A stretch of 5,663 nucleotides of DNA from B8-G4 sp033720735 (GCA_033720735.1 JAWWBX010000294.1:1-5663), one strand, 5' to 3'. Shown: positions 1 to 5,663, counted from the first letter of the stretch. Made by a program: numbers and translations. Notes: generated from the sequence alone by a model not told the origin.

Positions 1-56
1 AGATCGAACGCATCATCGATTGGAGATCGGCCGAGCCGACCACACAGACCCAACCG

Positions 57-293
57 TCAATCCTGCGATCCAGCGCCACCGCTCGCTTCCCATCGCGGCA
101 TCCCGTCCCGCAAACGCTCAAGCCATGGCCAGCGGTCGTCGTCTTGCAAAGCGATCCCTGCCCGCATTTTTTCCACGTTGCGGTAAGGATGAAAGTCGTC
201 CGCATCGTAGAACGGCAGCTCCAATGCACTGGCCAGGGCACGCCCGATCGTGGACTTGCCGCTTCCGCTGACTCCGTAAATCACATAAATCAT
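57..293 (-). pseudogene. Interrupted gluconokinase-type P-loop kinase (N-terminal half only)
   Basis: Intact family members phosphorylate gluconate to 6-phosphogluconate with ATP in the cytosol. I start at the ATG at 293, because the residues from there (MIYVIYGVSGSGKST) open directly into the Walker A loop, residues 7-15. Further family signatures follow: YDADDFHP at 29-36 (substrate-side Asp and His), NVEKMRAGI at 39-47 and DDDRWPWLERL at 51-61. The frame then ends at a TGA after 78 residues, whereas the family usually has about 160-180. The lost part should begin with an ACSALK-like motif right after WEASGGA (68-74), and it is absent. Another minus-strand frame is open from about 79 to the window edge and reads WVCVVGSADLQSMMRSI, which weakly resembles the later family segment hydrophobic-strand-G-x-x-D-L-I-x-x-R. 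This suggests a small deletion with a frame change. The upstream 82-base gap separates it from the amidohydrolase on the same strand; there is no clear Shine-Dalgarno site. Family call firm; pseudogene versus sequencing error undecided. Confidence 0.72.
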
Positions 294-375
294 GGCAAAG
301 CACAAGTTCCAAAAAACGATTTCCAATTCTTCGCCATCCAGCACCTGGAAGTTGTCCCTTGGAAATGGGTTCTTT

Positions 376-1737
376 TTACGATTTACTCTTCCGCTGGTCC
401 TTGACTACCTTTCCGTGCTTCATCACAAGATCCACGTCCTGCAGCAGGCTGATGTAGCGCAGGACATCTCCCTTGACCGCTATGATGTCGGCATACTTGC
501 CCTCGCTGACTGTGCCGTAGTCAGCATCCACACCCATCAGTACCGATGGCCAGTATGTGCCGGCCTTGATCGCGTACATCGGATCGATCCCGAACTCGTT
601 GACCCAGACGTCCAGTTCATTCCAGGTGCTCTGGATGTGAAACTTCATCGGGATCCCGCTGTCGGTGCCGATCAGGAGGACCACACCGGCTTCGATGAGC
701 TGTTCGATCTTCCGCTGCAGGGTCGGGCGCCGGCTCGGGGTGATCTGAAAGTAAGGCAACCGGCCAGGATGTTTGAAGGACTGGCGGATGTCGTCGATGA
801 CTTCCTGCGGCAGGCCGAGATGCCAGGCATCGCTGTCCAGCTTTTCGGGATTGTCGCGGACATATTCATAGTTGTACAGCCCCTCTACTGTCGGACACCA
901 GAACAAGGGGCCCAGGTTCATCTGCGCGGTACGCTCCTTGATCATCTCCATGACATCATCCGGATATTCCGGGGCGGTTGCCAGCCCGGTATGTTCGAAG
1001 CAGTCCACGCCGGCGATCAATCCGCGGCGGACCTCCTCGGGGCGGTGGGCGTGTGCGACGACAGTCAGGTGATGACGGTGCGCTTCATCAACCACGGCGT
1101 GCACCTCCTCCATGGTCATCTGGTCCTGGTCGATCAGCTTGATGCAGTCGACCCCGGCTTCGGCGAGGGTGCGCACCTTGGCCCGTGCGTCGTCAGCGCC
1201 GTTGCATCCCCAGCGATAGGACTCAGTGTTCGGATACGGCTCGTGTTGAATGAACGGGCCGGACATGTACATCGTGGGACCAGGGATCTCGCCCCGGTTG
1301 ATCCGGTCGCGCACGTTGATGCTGGCTTCGAGGGGTCCGCCCAGGTCGCGTGCGCTGGTGACTCCAGCCATCAGCAGCTGATGTGCTGATGACGGCATGA
1401 TCACGTCCTCCAGCATGTGCTCGTAGGTCGGATGCCAGTGGGCATAGTTGGCGTGTCCGTTGATCATCAGGTGCACGTGCATGTCCCAGAGGCCGGGCAT
1501 CACGCTCATGCCCTCGGTTGATATCACTTCCGCGCCTGCCGGGACGGTGAGCTGTCCAACCTGTCCGACCGCGGTGATCTTCTCGCCGTCGATGAGGATC
1601 ACACTGTTGCGGATCGGCGTGCCGCCAAAGCCGTCGATCAGCGTGCCGCCAACCAGGGCTTTGAGCTGGGTGTACCCACCAGTTGAGAGACTCAAACAAA
1701 CAAGCAGGCAAATGAGGCGCAGGGTCAGTTGAAACAT
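376..1737 (-). CDS. Exported metal-dependent amidohydrolase (imidazolonepropionase / Xaa-Pro dipeptidase-like)
   Basis: This is a complete amidohydrolase-superfamily enzyme that should hydrolyse an amide or peptide-like bond using a divalent metal centre. Counting from the in-frame GTG at 1743, the ligands are the HxH pair H89/H91 in PGLWDMHVH, K202 in DCIKLI (the probable carboxylated bridging lysine), H231 in VVAHAH, H251 in CFEH and the catalytic D361 in GTDSG. A beta-sandwich segment before residue 84 (GGTLIDGFGG) and the closing GKYADIIAVKGD/KHGKVVK segment complete the fold. Total length of about 453 fits the family. I prefer the ATG at 1737 over the GTG two codons upstream; neither has a Shine-Dalgarno site. 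Residues 6-19 are hydrophobic after a short start, giving a Sec signal peptide ending near the TGGYTQ stretch; there is no good lipobox, so a periplasmic location is inferred. The substrate cannot be read from the sequence: relatives include L-Xaa-L-Pro dipeptidases and imidazolonepropionases. It lies 79 bases downstream of the large adhesin gene. Confidence 0.9.
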   Translation of the reverse strand: MFQLTLRLICLLVCLSLSTGGYTQLKALVGGTLIDGFGGTPIRNSVILIDGEKITAVGQVGQLTVPAGAEVISTEGMSVMPGLWDMHVHLMINGHANYAHWHPTYEHMLEDVIMPSSAHQLLMAGVTSARDLGGPLEASINVRDRINRGEIPGPTMYMSGPFIQHEPYPNTESYRWGCNGADDARAKVRTLAEAGVDCIKLIDQDQMTMEEVHAVVDEAHRHHLTVVAHAHRPEEVRRGLIAGVDCFEHTGLATAPEYPDDVMEMIKERTAQMNLGPLFWCPTVEGLYNYEYVRDNPEKLDSDAWHLGLPQEVIDDIRQSFKHPGRLPYFQITPSRRPTLQRKIEQLIEAGVVLLIGTDSGIPMKFHIQSTWNELDVWVNEFGIDPMYAIKAGTYWPSVLMGVDADYGTVSEGKYADIIAVKGDVLRYISLLQDVDLVMKHGKVVKDQRKSKS

Positions 1738-1763
1738 ACTCACATGGTCTTTGTCTAAAGGTA

Positions 1764-1798
1764 GTGGTCCGCAATGGATTATTGAACGGTCTCACCAC
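1764..1798 (-). terminator. Imperfect intergenic hairpin after the adhesin gene
   Basis: In the 79-base gap between the adhesin stop and the amidohydrolase start, GTGGT (1764-1768), CCG (1769-1771) and CAAT (1772-1775) can pair with ATTG (1781-1784), CGG (1787-1789) and ACCAC (1794-1798). That gives 12 base pairs around a 5-base loop, with bulges of 2 and 4 bases on one side. In the minus direction it is followed by a mixed, only moderately T-rich stretch (TACCTTTA), not a clean T tract. It could be a weak terminator, a processing site, or chance. Confidence 0.3.
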
Positions 1799-1816
1799 GG
1801 AAGAGATGAGTGCAGA

Positions 1817-4800
1817 TCACCGGGCCATGCGGATCACCTTGAAGACACCACTGAATCCCGCACCGCGCACCTGCACGAAGTAAATGCCCACCGGCAGGTC
1901 GCGCATGCTGACCCCATGTTGGTGTTCAGGACCTGACATAGCTGCATGCCGCACCACCGTTCCCTGCCCGTCGCGCACTACAACCTGTATCCAGGAGACA
2001 GGGGTGCTCAGTCCGATCCTCAGGTCGTCATACACGGGATTGGGCCAAACGGTGACAACTTCCGCGTTGAGAACAGTGGTTGATGAGACCAGCGGCACTT
2101 CAATTGCCACGACACCGGCACTGCATCCGTTGGCATCGATCACGACCACGTCATAGAGCCCCGCCATCAAACCCGTCGGATCTTCAGCCGTGGAGATCAG
2201 GTCGCCGCCTTGATACCACTCAACCTCATAGGGGGCTACACCACCCGTGATGCTGATGAGAATACCACCGTCGGCCATCCCGCTGCTTGCGGAGATCGTG
2301 GAGTCGACCTGGATGACCAGCGAGTCCGGTTGATCGATGGTGAAAGATCCGATTTCCTGGCAACCTACCGAGTCGGTGATCGTCACCGAATACGACCCGG
2401 CCACCAATCCGGCGATCTGATTTGTCGTATCGCCGGTCGACCAGTGGTACTGATACGGTGCGGTACCGTTGGAGGGCAGCACCATGGCGCTGCCGGTGGT
2501 ATCACCGTGGCAGGCCACATCCTCGAGGACGAACGACGCCATCACCGTACAATCTGCTGCCTCCACTTCTGCCTGTGCAGTCATTGTGCAACCGTTGGCG
2601 TCCGTGACTGTGAGTGTATAGATGCCGGGTGCCAGGTCAGTCAAAGTGCTGGTCGTATCCCCGGATGACCAGGCATACAGATAGGGCGGAGTGCCACCGA
2701 GTCCAACACAGGCAATGCTGCCGTCGGAACTGCCTGGTCCGGAGGCAGGTGTGATGGTACAATCCAGGGCCAGGGCAGTGGGCTGGGTGATGACAACGTT
2801 CAGGCTCACCGAGCAGTTGCTGGTATCGACAACTGTTACGCTATAGGAGCCCGCCGTCAGTCCGTCGACGATCAAACCGGTATCACCGTTCGACCAGGTC
2901 ACCGAGACCGGGCCGAAATTGCCAGCGACCGTGAGGGCTGCGCTACCCGTGGCGTCACCGAAGCACAGGACATGAGAGAGCTCTACTTCGGCCGTCAGGC
3001 CACAGCCAAAGGCGTTGACCGTCACAGCCTGGATGGCCGTGCAGCCATTGGCATCGGTCACCGTGACAGAGTATGTCCCCGGCGACAGGTCCTGGATGCC
3101 GGTGGTGGTCGCTCCGGTAGACCAGAGAAAAGTGTAGGGGCCCGTGCCGCCTTCGGGTTGCGCCTGGGCGGTACCGTCGTTGGCACCCGCAGCCGTTTCA
3201 TTGGTCGCGGAGGCATTGGCTTGCAGGACCGGAGGCTCGGTCACCTCCTCCTGGGCGATCATGGTGCACCCATTGGCATCTTCGACCGTAATGAAATAGG
3301 TGCCTGCCGGCAGATTGTCTATGGTGGGGTTGGCGGATCCATTGGACCAGGTATAGCTGTAACCAGGCACGCCACCAGATACCGTTGCGGTGAGGCTGCC
3401 ATTGTTGTCACCAAAACAGCTTAACGATGTATTCCCGTCAAGCTCAATGCCAAGCGGCGGTGGCTCATCCACAAAGTAGGTGGCGGTGACCGTACACCCG
3501 TTGGCATCCGTGACCGTGACGGTATAGTCGCCGGCCGCGATCTGGTCGACGATGGCGGTGACCTCGCCGTTGGACCAGGCGTACTCCAGATTGCCAATCC
3601 CGCCCGATGCCTCAACCGCGATCAGCCCGTCACTCCCGCCGGCGCACAACACATCCTGCAGGTCGATCAGGTCGACCAGGATGGCCGGAGGTTCGAAGAT
3701 CTCATGGGTCGCGGTGGTTGTGCACCCGTTGTCATCGGTGATGGTCACGGTATACGCGCCTGCCGGAACATTCATCAGGACCGGACCAAAATCACCATTC
3801 GACCAATCAAACAGGTAGTTCCCCGTCCCACCTGTCGCCCCGACCGAAATGGATCCGTCGGAGAGCCCAGCACAGGACACATCGATGAGATTGTTGAGAA
3901 TTGCCTCGACCGGTGTCGGCTCGATGATGGTGTAGGTCTCCTGCGTCGTACAACCATTGTCATCCGTGACTGTCACGGTATAGTCGCCGGCACCCAGGTT
4001 GCTGATGGTCGTGCCCACTGACCCGTTGGACCATGACGCAAAATAACCCGGCGTGCCCCCGGTGATGTCGATCATGATCGACCCGTCTGCCGTGCCCCCA
4101 CAGGAGACCTGTTGCACATCGGCATTGGTAATCTCAAGGATGGACGGCTCCAGGATCTCCACCGAGGCAACAGCGGTATTCAGGTCCTGATCGGTCACCG
4201 TGACCGTGTACATGCCGCCGTCAAGATTGGTGATGGTCTGGGTGTTGGCACCGTTGCTCCAGGCAAAGTCGTAGGGCGGGGTGCCCGCGTTGGCCATCGC
4301 CGTCGCTTCACCGTCGCTGGCGGCGAAACAGGAAACATGCACGACGTTGACGATGCTGGCCGACAGGCTCTCCATGAGGGTGCCGGAACTGGTATTCGTC
4401 ACGATGAGGTCACCCGAACTGGTGCCGTTCCCGTTGGCCACATTGCCTGCCGCATAGATGGTGATCTGGTCGGCATTCGGTCCCGCCGGTGCAGTCCAGT
4501 CGACGGACCAGGTGATCATATTGGACGCCGGAAAATTCGTGGATGGATTATGCTCAAAATATTGTTTGCCGTTGAAGGAGGTGATCGTCGAGTTGGCCGA
4601 GGGATTGGCAAGTGCCCCGGCGCCGTTGTTGGAACCATTGAGCACCACCATCTGAAAGCCACCGAGTTGTGCCAATCCGTTGGGGTTGGCCAGGGTGATG
4701 GTGATCGGGTAGGTATTGCCACCGGTGATGGATCCCGGCAGGCCGCTGATGGTGATATTCCCGTCCTGCGGCGGGCCGGCCTGGAAATGACAACTGGAGC

Positions 4801-4921
4801 ACAGACCATCTCCGGGGGCTCCTGTATTGCCATTGGGCGGATTGTTGGACCAGGACAGCGAAAGGATCGCGATCAATACCACGGTGCTGAGGGCGACAGC
4901 CGGCTTGAGACGTAGGCGCAT
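1817..4921 (-). CDS. T9SS-exported adhesin-like protein: choice-of-anchor V domain, ten SprB-type repeats, type A sorting domain
   Basis: This is a cell-surface or secreted protein of 1034 residues. The ATG at 4921 is chosen because it gives a classical signal peptide: basic MRLRLK, then a hydrophobic core at 8-22. Two upstream in-frame starts would add 43 or 25 residues and push that peptide inside. Residues 33-185 form a choice-of-anchor V (reeler-like) domain opening with TGAPGDGLCSSCH, which holds a CxxCH motif at 41-45. Residues 197-943 carry ten SprB-type immunoglobulin-like repeats (consensus C-x-G-x-x-DG-S, GG-x-PY, WSNG, AGxYTVTVTDxNGC, EP). Residues 955-1034 are the T9SS type A sorting domain, with VWPNP at 958-962, GIYFVQV at 1012-1018 and FKVIRMAR at the end. 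Members with SprB repeats are linked to gliding and adhesion in Bacteroidota; any specific role here is inference. No catalytic domain is visible, and the T9SS machinery is not in the window. The 590 bases upstream are non-coding and shared with the divergent PEP carboxylase gene. Confidence 0.92.
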   Translation of the reverse strand: MRLRLKPAVALSTVVLIAILSLSWSNNPPNGNTGAPGDGLCSSCHFQAGPPQDGNITISGLPGSITGGNTYPITITLANPNGLAQLGGFQMVVLNGSNNGAGALANPSANSTITSFNGKQYFEHNPSTNFPASNMITWSVDWTAPAGPNADQITIYAAGNVANGNGTSSGDLIVTNTSSGTLMESLSASIVNVVHVSCFAASDGEATAMANAGTPPYDFAWSNGANTQTITNLDGGMYTVTVTDQDLNTAVASVEILEPSILEITNADVQQVSCGGTADGSIMIDITGGTPGYFASWSNGSVGTTISNLGAGDYTVTVTDDNGCTTQETYTIIEPTPVEAILNNLIDVSCAGLSDGSISVGATGGTGNYLFDWSNGDFGPVLMNVPAGAYTVTITDDNGCTTTATHEIFEPPAILVDLIDLQDVLCAGGSDGLIAVEASGGIGNLEYAWSNGEVTAIVDQIAAGDYTVTVTDANGCTVTATYFVDEPPPLGIELDGNTSLSCFGDNNGSLTATVSGGVPGYSYTWSNGSANPTIDNLPAGTYFITVEDANGCTMIAQEEVTEPPVLQANASATNETAAGANDGTAQAQPEGGTGPYTFLWSTGATTTGIQDLSPGTYSVTVTDANGCTAIQAVTVNAFGCGLTAEVELSHVLCFGDATGSAALTVAGNFGPVSVTWSNGDTGLIVDGLTAGSYSVTVVDTSNCSVSLNVVITQPTALALDCTITPASGPGSSDGSIACVGLGGTPPYLYAWSSGDTTSTLTDLAPGIYTLTVTDANGCTMTAQAEVEAADCTVMASFVLEDVACHGDTTGSAMVLPSNGTAPYQYHWSTGDTTNQIAGLVAGSYSVTITDSVGCQEIGSFTIDQPDSLVIQVDSTISASSGMADGGILISITGGVAPYEVEWYQGGDLISTAEDPTGLMAGLYDVVVIDANGCSAGVVAIEVPLVSSTTVLNAEVVTVWPNPVYDDLRIGLSTPVSWIQVVVRDGQGTVVRHAAMSGPEHQHGVSMRDLPVGIYFVQVRGAGFSGVFKVIRMAR
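2093..4333 (-). repeat. Ten tandem SprB-type repeats coded within the adhesin gene (about 228-base period)
   Basis: Ten units are visible in the protein at residues 197-259, 274-335, 350-411, 426-487, 502-563, 575-636, 653-714, 726-788, 804-865 and 877-943. The invariant tryptophan (WSNG position) falls at 221, 297, 373, 449, 525, 600, 676, 751, 827 and 902, so spacings are 76,76,76,76,75,76,75,76,75. Units 1-4 behave as single 76-residue repeats. Units 5-10 alternate between a form starting with CFGD/CHGD and a form starting ASxxGxxDG without the leading Cys, making three dimers of 151 residues. The best conserved DNA is the stretch coding VTVTDxNGC, which recurs on the plus strand near 2590, 3045, 3270, 3500, 3725 and 3955. 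Synonymous differences between copies are many, so the array is old and not a recent slippage product. Confidence 0.9.
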
Positions 4922-5072
4922 TCGATCGTGTTGTTTGGCTGGAAAAGAAGCCCGACTGAAGGTGAGATACGACGTGATAAGGTACAAAAAGATCATCGTT
5001 TGGGTGTGGGTGATAGCTTGGCGCCACACTAGCGCATCCGTCGAGCCCACTGCTCAAACTCTGAGATGCATT

Positions 5073-5151
5073 GCCCCGTCCTTCAGGCCGGGGTTAAAGG
5101 TATCAAGGAATATGGGGCTTTAGCCCTGGAAGCTGTTGAGGTTAAAACCCC
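5073..5151. repeat. REP-like cluster of short inverted repeats
   Basis: Three small dyads sit together. CCCCG (5074-5078) pairs with CGGGG (5089-5093), with CCT/AGG stacked inside. GGGC-TTTA-GCCC spans 5115-5126. GGTT (5140-5143) faces AACC (5146-5149). In addition GGGGTT (5090-5095) is a perfect complement of AACCCC (5146-5151), so the first and last dyads can pair across the element instead. The arrangement, and the GGGCTTTAGCCC core, remind me of interspersed REP-type sequences in Bacteroidota genomes; that resemblance is from memory and unverified. Confidence 0.45.
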
Positions 5152-5216
5152 AAATTTTGTTCCTGGCTACAACGTTAACTGACGATCGTGGTCATATGTG
5201 CCGAAAGGCTTTGACC

Positions 5217-5376
5217 TTCTTTAATGAACCTCCCCTTGAGTGCAGATGCACTTCAAAGTGCAGACAAACTTGTCCCCTCCTTGGATTCCAAGCCCGCCTG
5301 CCGGCAGGGCAGGGAGGGGACAGGCATGCATAGAATTTGAAATTTTGTTGAAACATAGGGGAGGTTATTTGAAGGG
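5217..5376. repeat. 160-base nested inverted-repeat element (MITE- or REP-like)
   Basis: The ends form an imperfect inverted repeat: AACCTCCCC (5227-5235) is perfectly complementary to GGGGAGGTT (5358-5366), and outside it CCTTCTTTAA (5215-5224 region) roughly pairs with TTTGAAGGG (5368-5376). Inside lies a second perfect 10-base pair of arms, TGTCCCCTCC (5271-5280) and GGAGGGGACA (5313-5322), enclosing a small hairpin CTTGG-ATT-CCAAG (5280-5292) and the palindrome CCTGCCGGCAGG (5297-5308). The left part has two alternative hairpins at 5239-5262. No transposase is present and I see no clear target-site duplication, so it would be a non-autonomous element or a structured repeat. Its identity as a dispersed repeat is inferred from structure only. 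Confidence 0.55.
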
Positions 5377-5455
5377 CACGGATAACCCAGGAACTATCCA
5401 ACAAGTCTCAGCAGTTCCACTACCTCTCATCACTTTGCGCCATCTTTGATCCCGG

Positions 5456-5484
5456 CGCGGGTGAATACACCACCCCCGCGTTTT
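5456..5484 (+). promoter_or_regulatory. GC-rich hairpin with T4 just ahead of PEP carboxylase
   Basis: CGCGGG (5456-5461) and CCCGCG (5475-5480) form a perfect 6-base-pair stem, which can be lengthened in a shifted register by GGGTG/CACCC, and TTTT follows at 5481-5484. This resembles an intrinsic terminator reading toward the PEP carboxylase gene, but no plus-strand gene lies before it, so it would act as a leader hairpin or attenuator if anything. A competing small hairpin, CCCG (5451-5454) with CGGG (5458-5461), shares the left arm. The T tract is short, so function is uncertain. Confidence 0.35.
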
Positions 5485-5511
5485 GTCAACATACAAACTG
5501 ATCATCTGGGC

Positions 5512-5663
5512 ATGTCGGCACGATACGAAAACGAGGTAGCCCTCAAGTACAATGTATACAACAGCATCTTCCTGATGCTGCGCTTCGAAAAGATCCGGGA
5601 CACGGGCATTTTCCTTCCGGTCTTTGCTGAGGATTGCCGACAGGGATTCGATCACGACCGGAA
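5512..5663 (+). CDS. ppc: Phosphoenolpyruvate carboxylase, N-terminal fragment (runs off the window)
   Basis: PEP carboxylase adds bicarbonate to phosphoenolpyruvate to make oxaloacetate, refilling the TCA cycle in the cytosol. Only the first 50 codons are here, so no catalytic residue is visible. The call rests on the N-terminal pattern of Bacteroidota-type enzymes: KYNVYNSIFLML at residues 12-23, RFEKIRDTGIFLP at 24-36 and VFAEDCRQGF at 37-46, matching the family's YNS-[IL]-F-x-x-LPF / NTG-x-LLP-x-F-x-x-x-C-x-x-GF. The ATG at 5512 puts YNS at residues 16-18, about where relatives have it. The frame is open further upstream, and a GTG at 5461 could add 17 residues, but that extension is proline-rich, unlike the family, and lies over the hairpin at 5456-5480. 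No Shine-Dalgarno site precedes the ATG. The gene is divergent from the adhesin gene. Confidence 0.78.
   Translation, partial: MSARYENEVALKYNVYNSIFLMLRFEKIRDTGIFLPVFAEDCRQGFDHDR

Larger units (their letters stand above)
4922..5511. other. Long intergenic region between divergent genes
   Basis: These 590 bases separate the divergent adhesin and PEP carboxylase genes. I find no credible gene here: the open frames either cross strong inverted repeats or show no recognisable protein composition, and none matches a family I know. Two structured repeat-like elements (about 5073-5151 and 5217-5376) and a hairpin at 5456-5480 occupy roughly half of it. Promoters for both genes should lie here, but I could not find a convincing pair of Bacteroidota-type boxes (TTTG and TAnnTTTG at the usual spacing) for either gene. 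Confidence 0.7.

Noticed and set aside
292..1389. A 365-codon open frame on the plus strand antisense to the amidohydrolase
   Set aside because: It lies opposite a gene with complete catalytic motifs, its translation shows no family motif or sensible composition, and long antisense frames are expected in GC-rich coding DNA.
1755..1763. A Bacteroidota-type -7 box (TACCTTTA, minus strand) ahead of the amidohydrolase
   Set aside because: Seven of eight positions fit TAnnTTTG, but no TTTG-like partner lies at the usual distance upstream, so I do not call a promoter.
2093..4333. CRISPR array suggested by regularly spaced similar segments on the plus strand
   Set aside because: The period is about 228 bases, the conserved segments are imperfect at codon third positions, and the whole stretch is an open frame coding protein repeats.
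4112..4915. A 267-codon plus-strand open frame opposite the adhesin N-terminal region
   Set aside because: The translation is rich in G, R, V and H with recurring segments that mirror the repeats on the other strand; it is a shadow of the real gene.
4922..5050. N-terminal extension of the adhesin (43 extra residues, or 25 from the ATG at 4996)
   Set aside because: The extension places a normal signal peptide internally; starting at 4921 gives the expected basic-hydrophobic leader.
5240..5449. A 69-codon plus-strand open frame upstream of PEP carboxylase
   Set aside because: It is made largely of the nested inverted repeat (hence proline- and glycine-rich runs) and has no start context or family resemblance.
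5365..5655. A 96-codon minus-strand open frame at the right end
   Set aside because: It overlaps the recognisable start of PEP carboxylase on the plus strand, and its C-terminal part reads through the intergenic hairpin and into the edge of the repeat element.

Overview
The window most likely comes from a member of the Bacteroidota with fairly high GC. The evidence is a 1034-residue secreted protein that joins three parts typical of that phylum: an N-terminal 'choice-of-anchor V' (reeler-like) domain, a run of SprB-type repeats, and a C-terminal type IX secretion (T9SS) sorting domain. The absence of Shine-Dalgarno-like sequence before the starts and the start of a Bacteroidota-like phosphoenolpyruvate carboxylase agree with this.

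Layout, left to right. (1) 57-293, minus strand: the N-terminal half of a gluconokinase-type P-loop kinase, whose frame stops after 78 codons. Traces of the lost C-terminal part seem to continue in another frame to the window edge, so it looks broken or mis-sequenced. (2) 376-1737, minus: a complete exported metal-dependent amidohydrolase (imidazolonepropionase / Xaa-Pro dipeptidase superfamily) with all expected metal ligands. (3) 1744-1816: a short gap with an imperfect hairpin. (4) 1817-4921, minus: the giant T9SS adhesin-like protein with ten repeats of about 76 residues; the last six form three dimeric units with an exact 151-residue period. (5) 4922-5511: a 590-base intergenic region between divergent genes, with no credible gene but two repetitive, highly structured elements and a hairpin close to the next gene. 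(6) 5512 to the window end, plus: the first 50 codons of PEP carboxylase.

The genes do not form an obvious pathway. The three minus-strand genes are in tandem with gaps of about 80 bases, but a secreted adhesin, an exported amidohydrolase and a cytosolic sugar-acid kinase have no clear shared job. PEP carboxylase is a housekeeping anaplerotic enzyme.

I do not see a convincing new biological system. The items most worth a second look are the dimeric super-repeat and c-type-heme-like CxxCH motif of the large protein, the nested palindromes in 5217-5376 (apparently a short palindrome inserted into the arm of a perfect stem), and the interrupted kinase.
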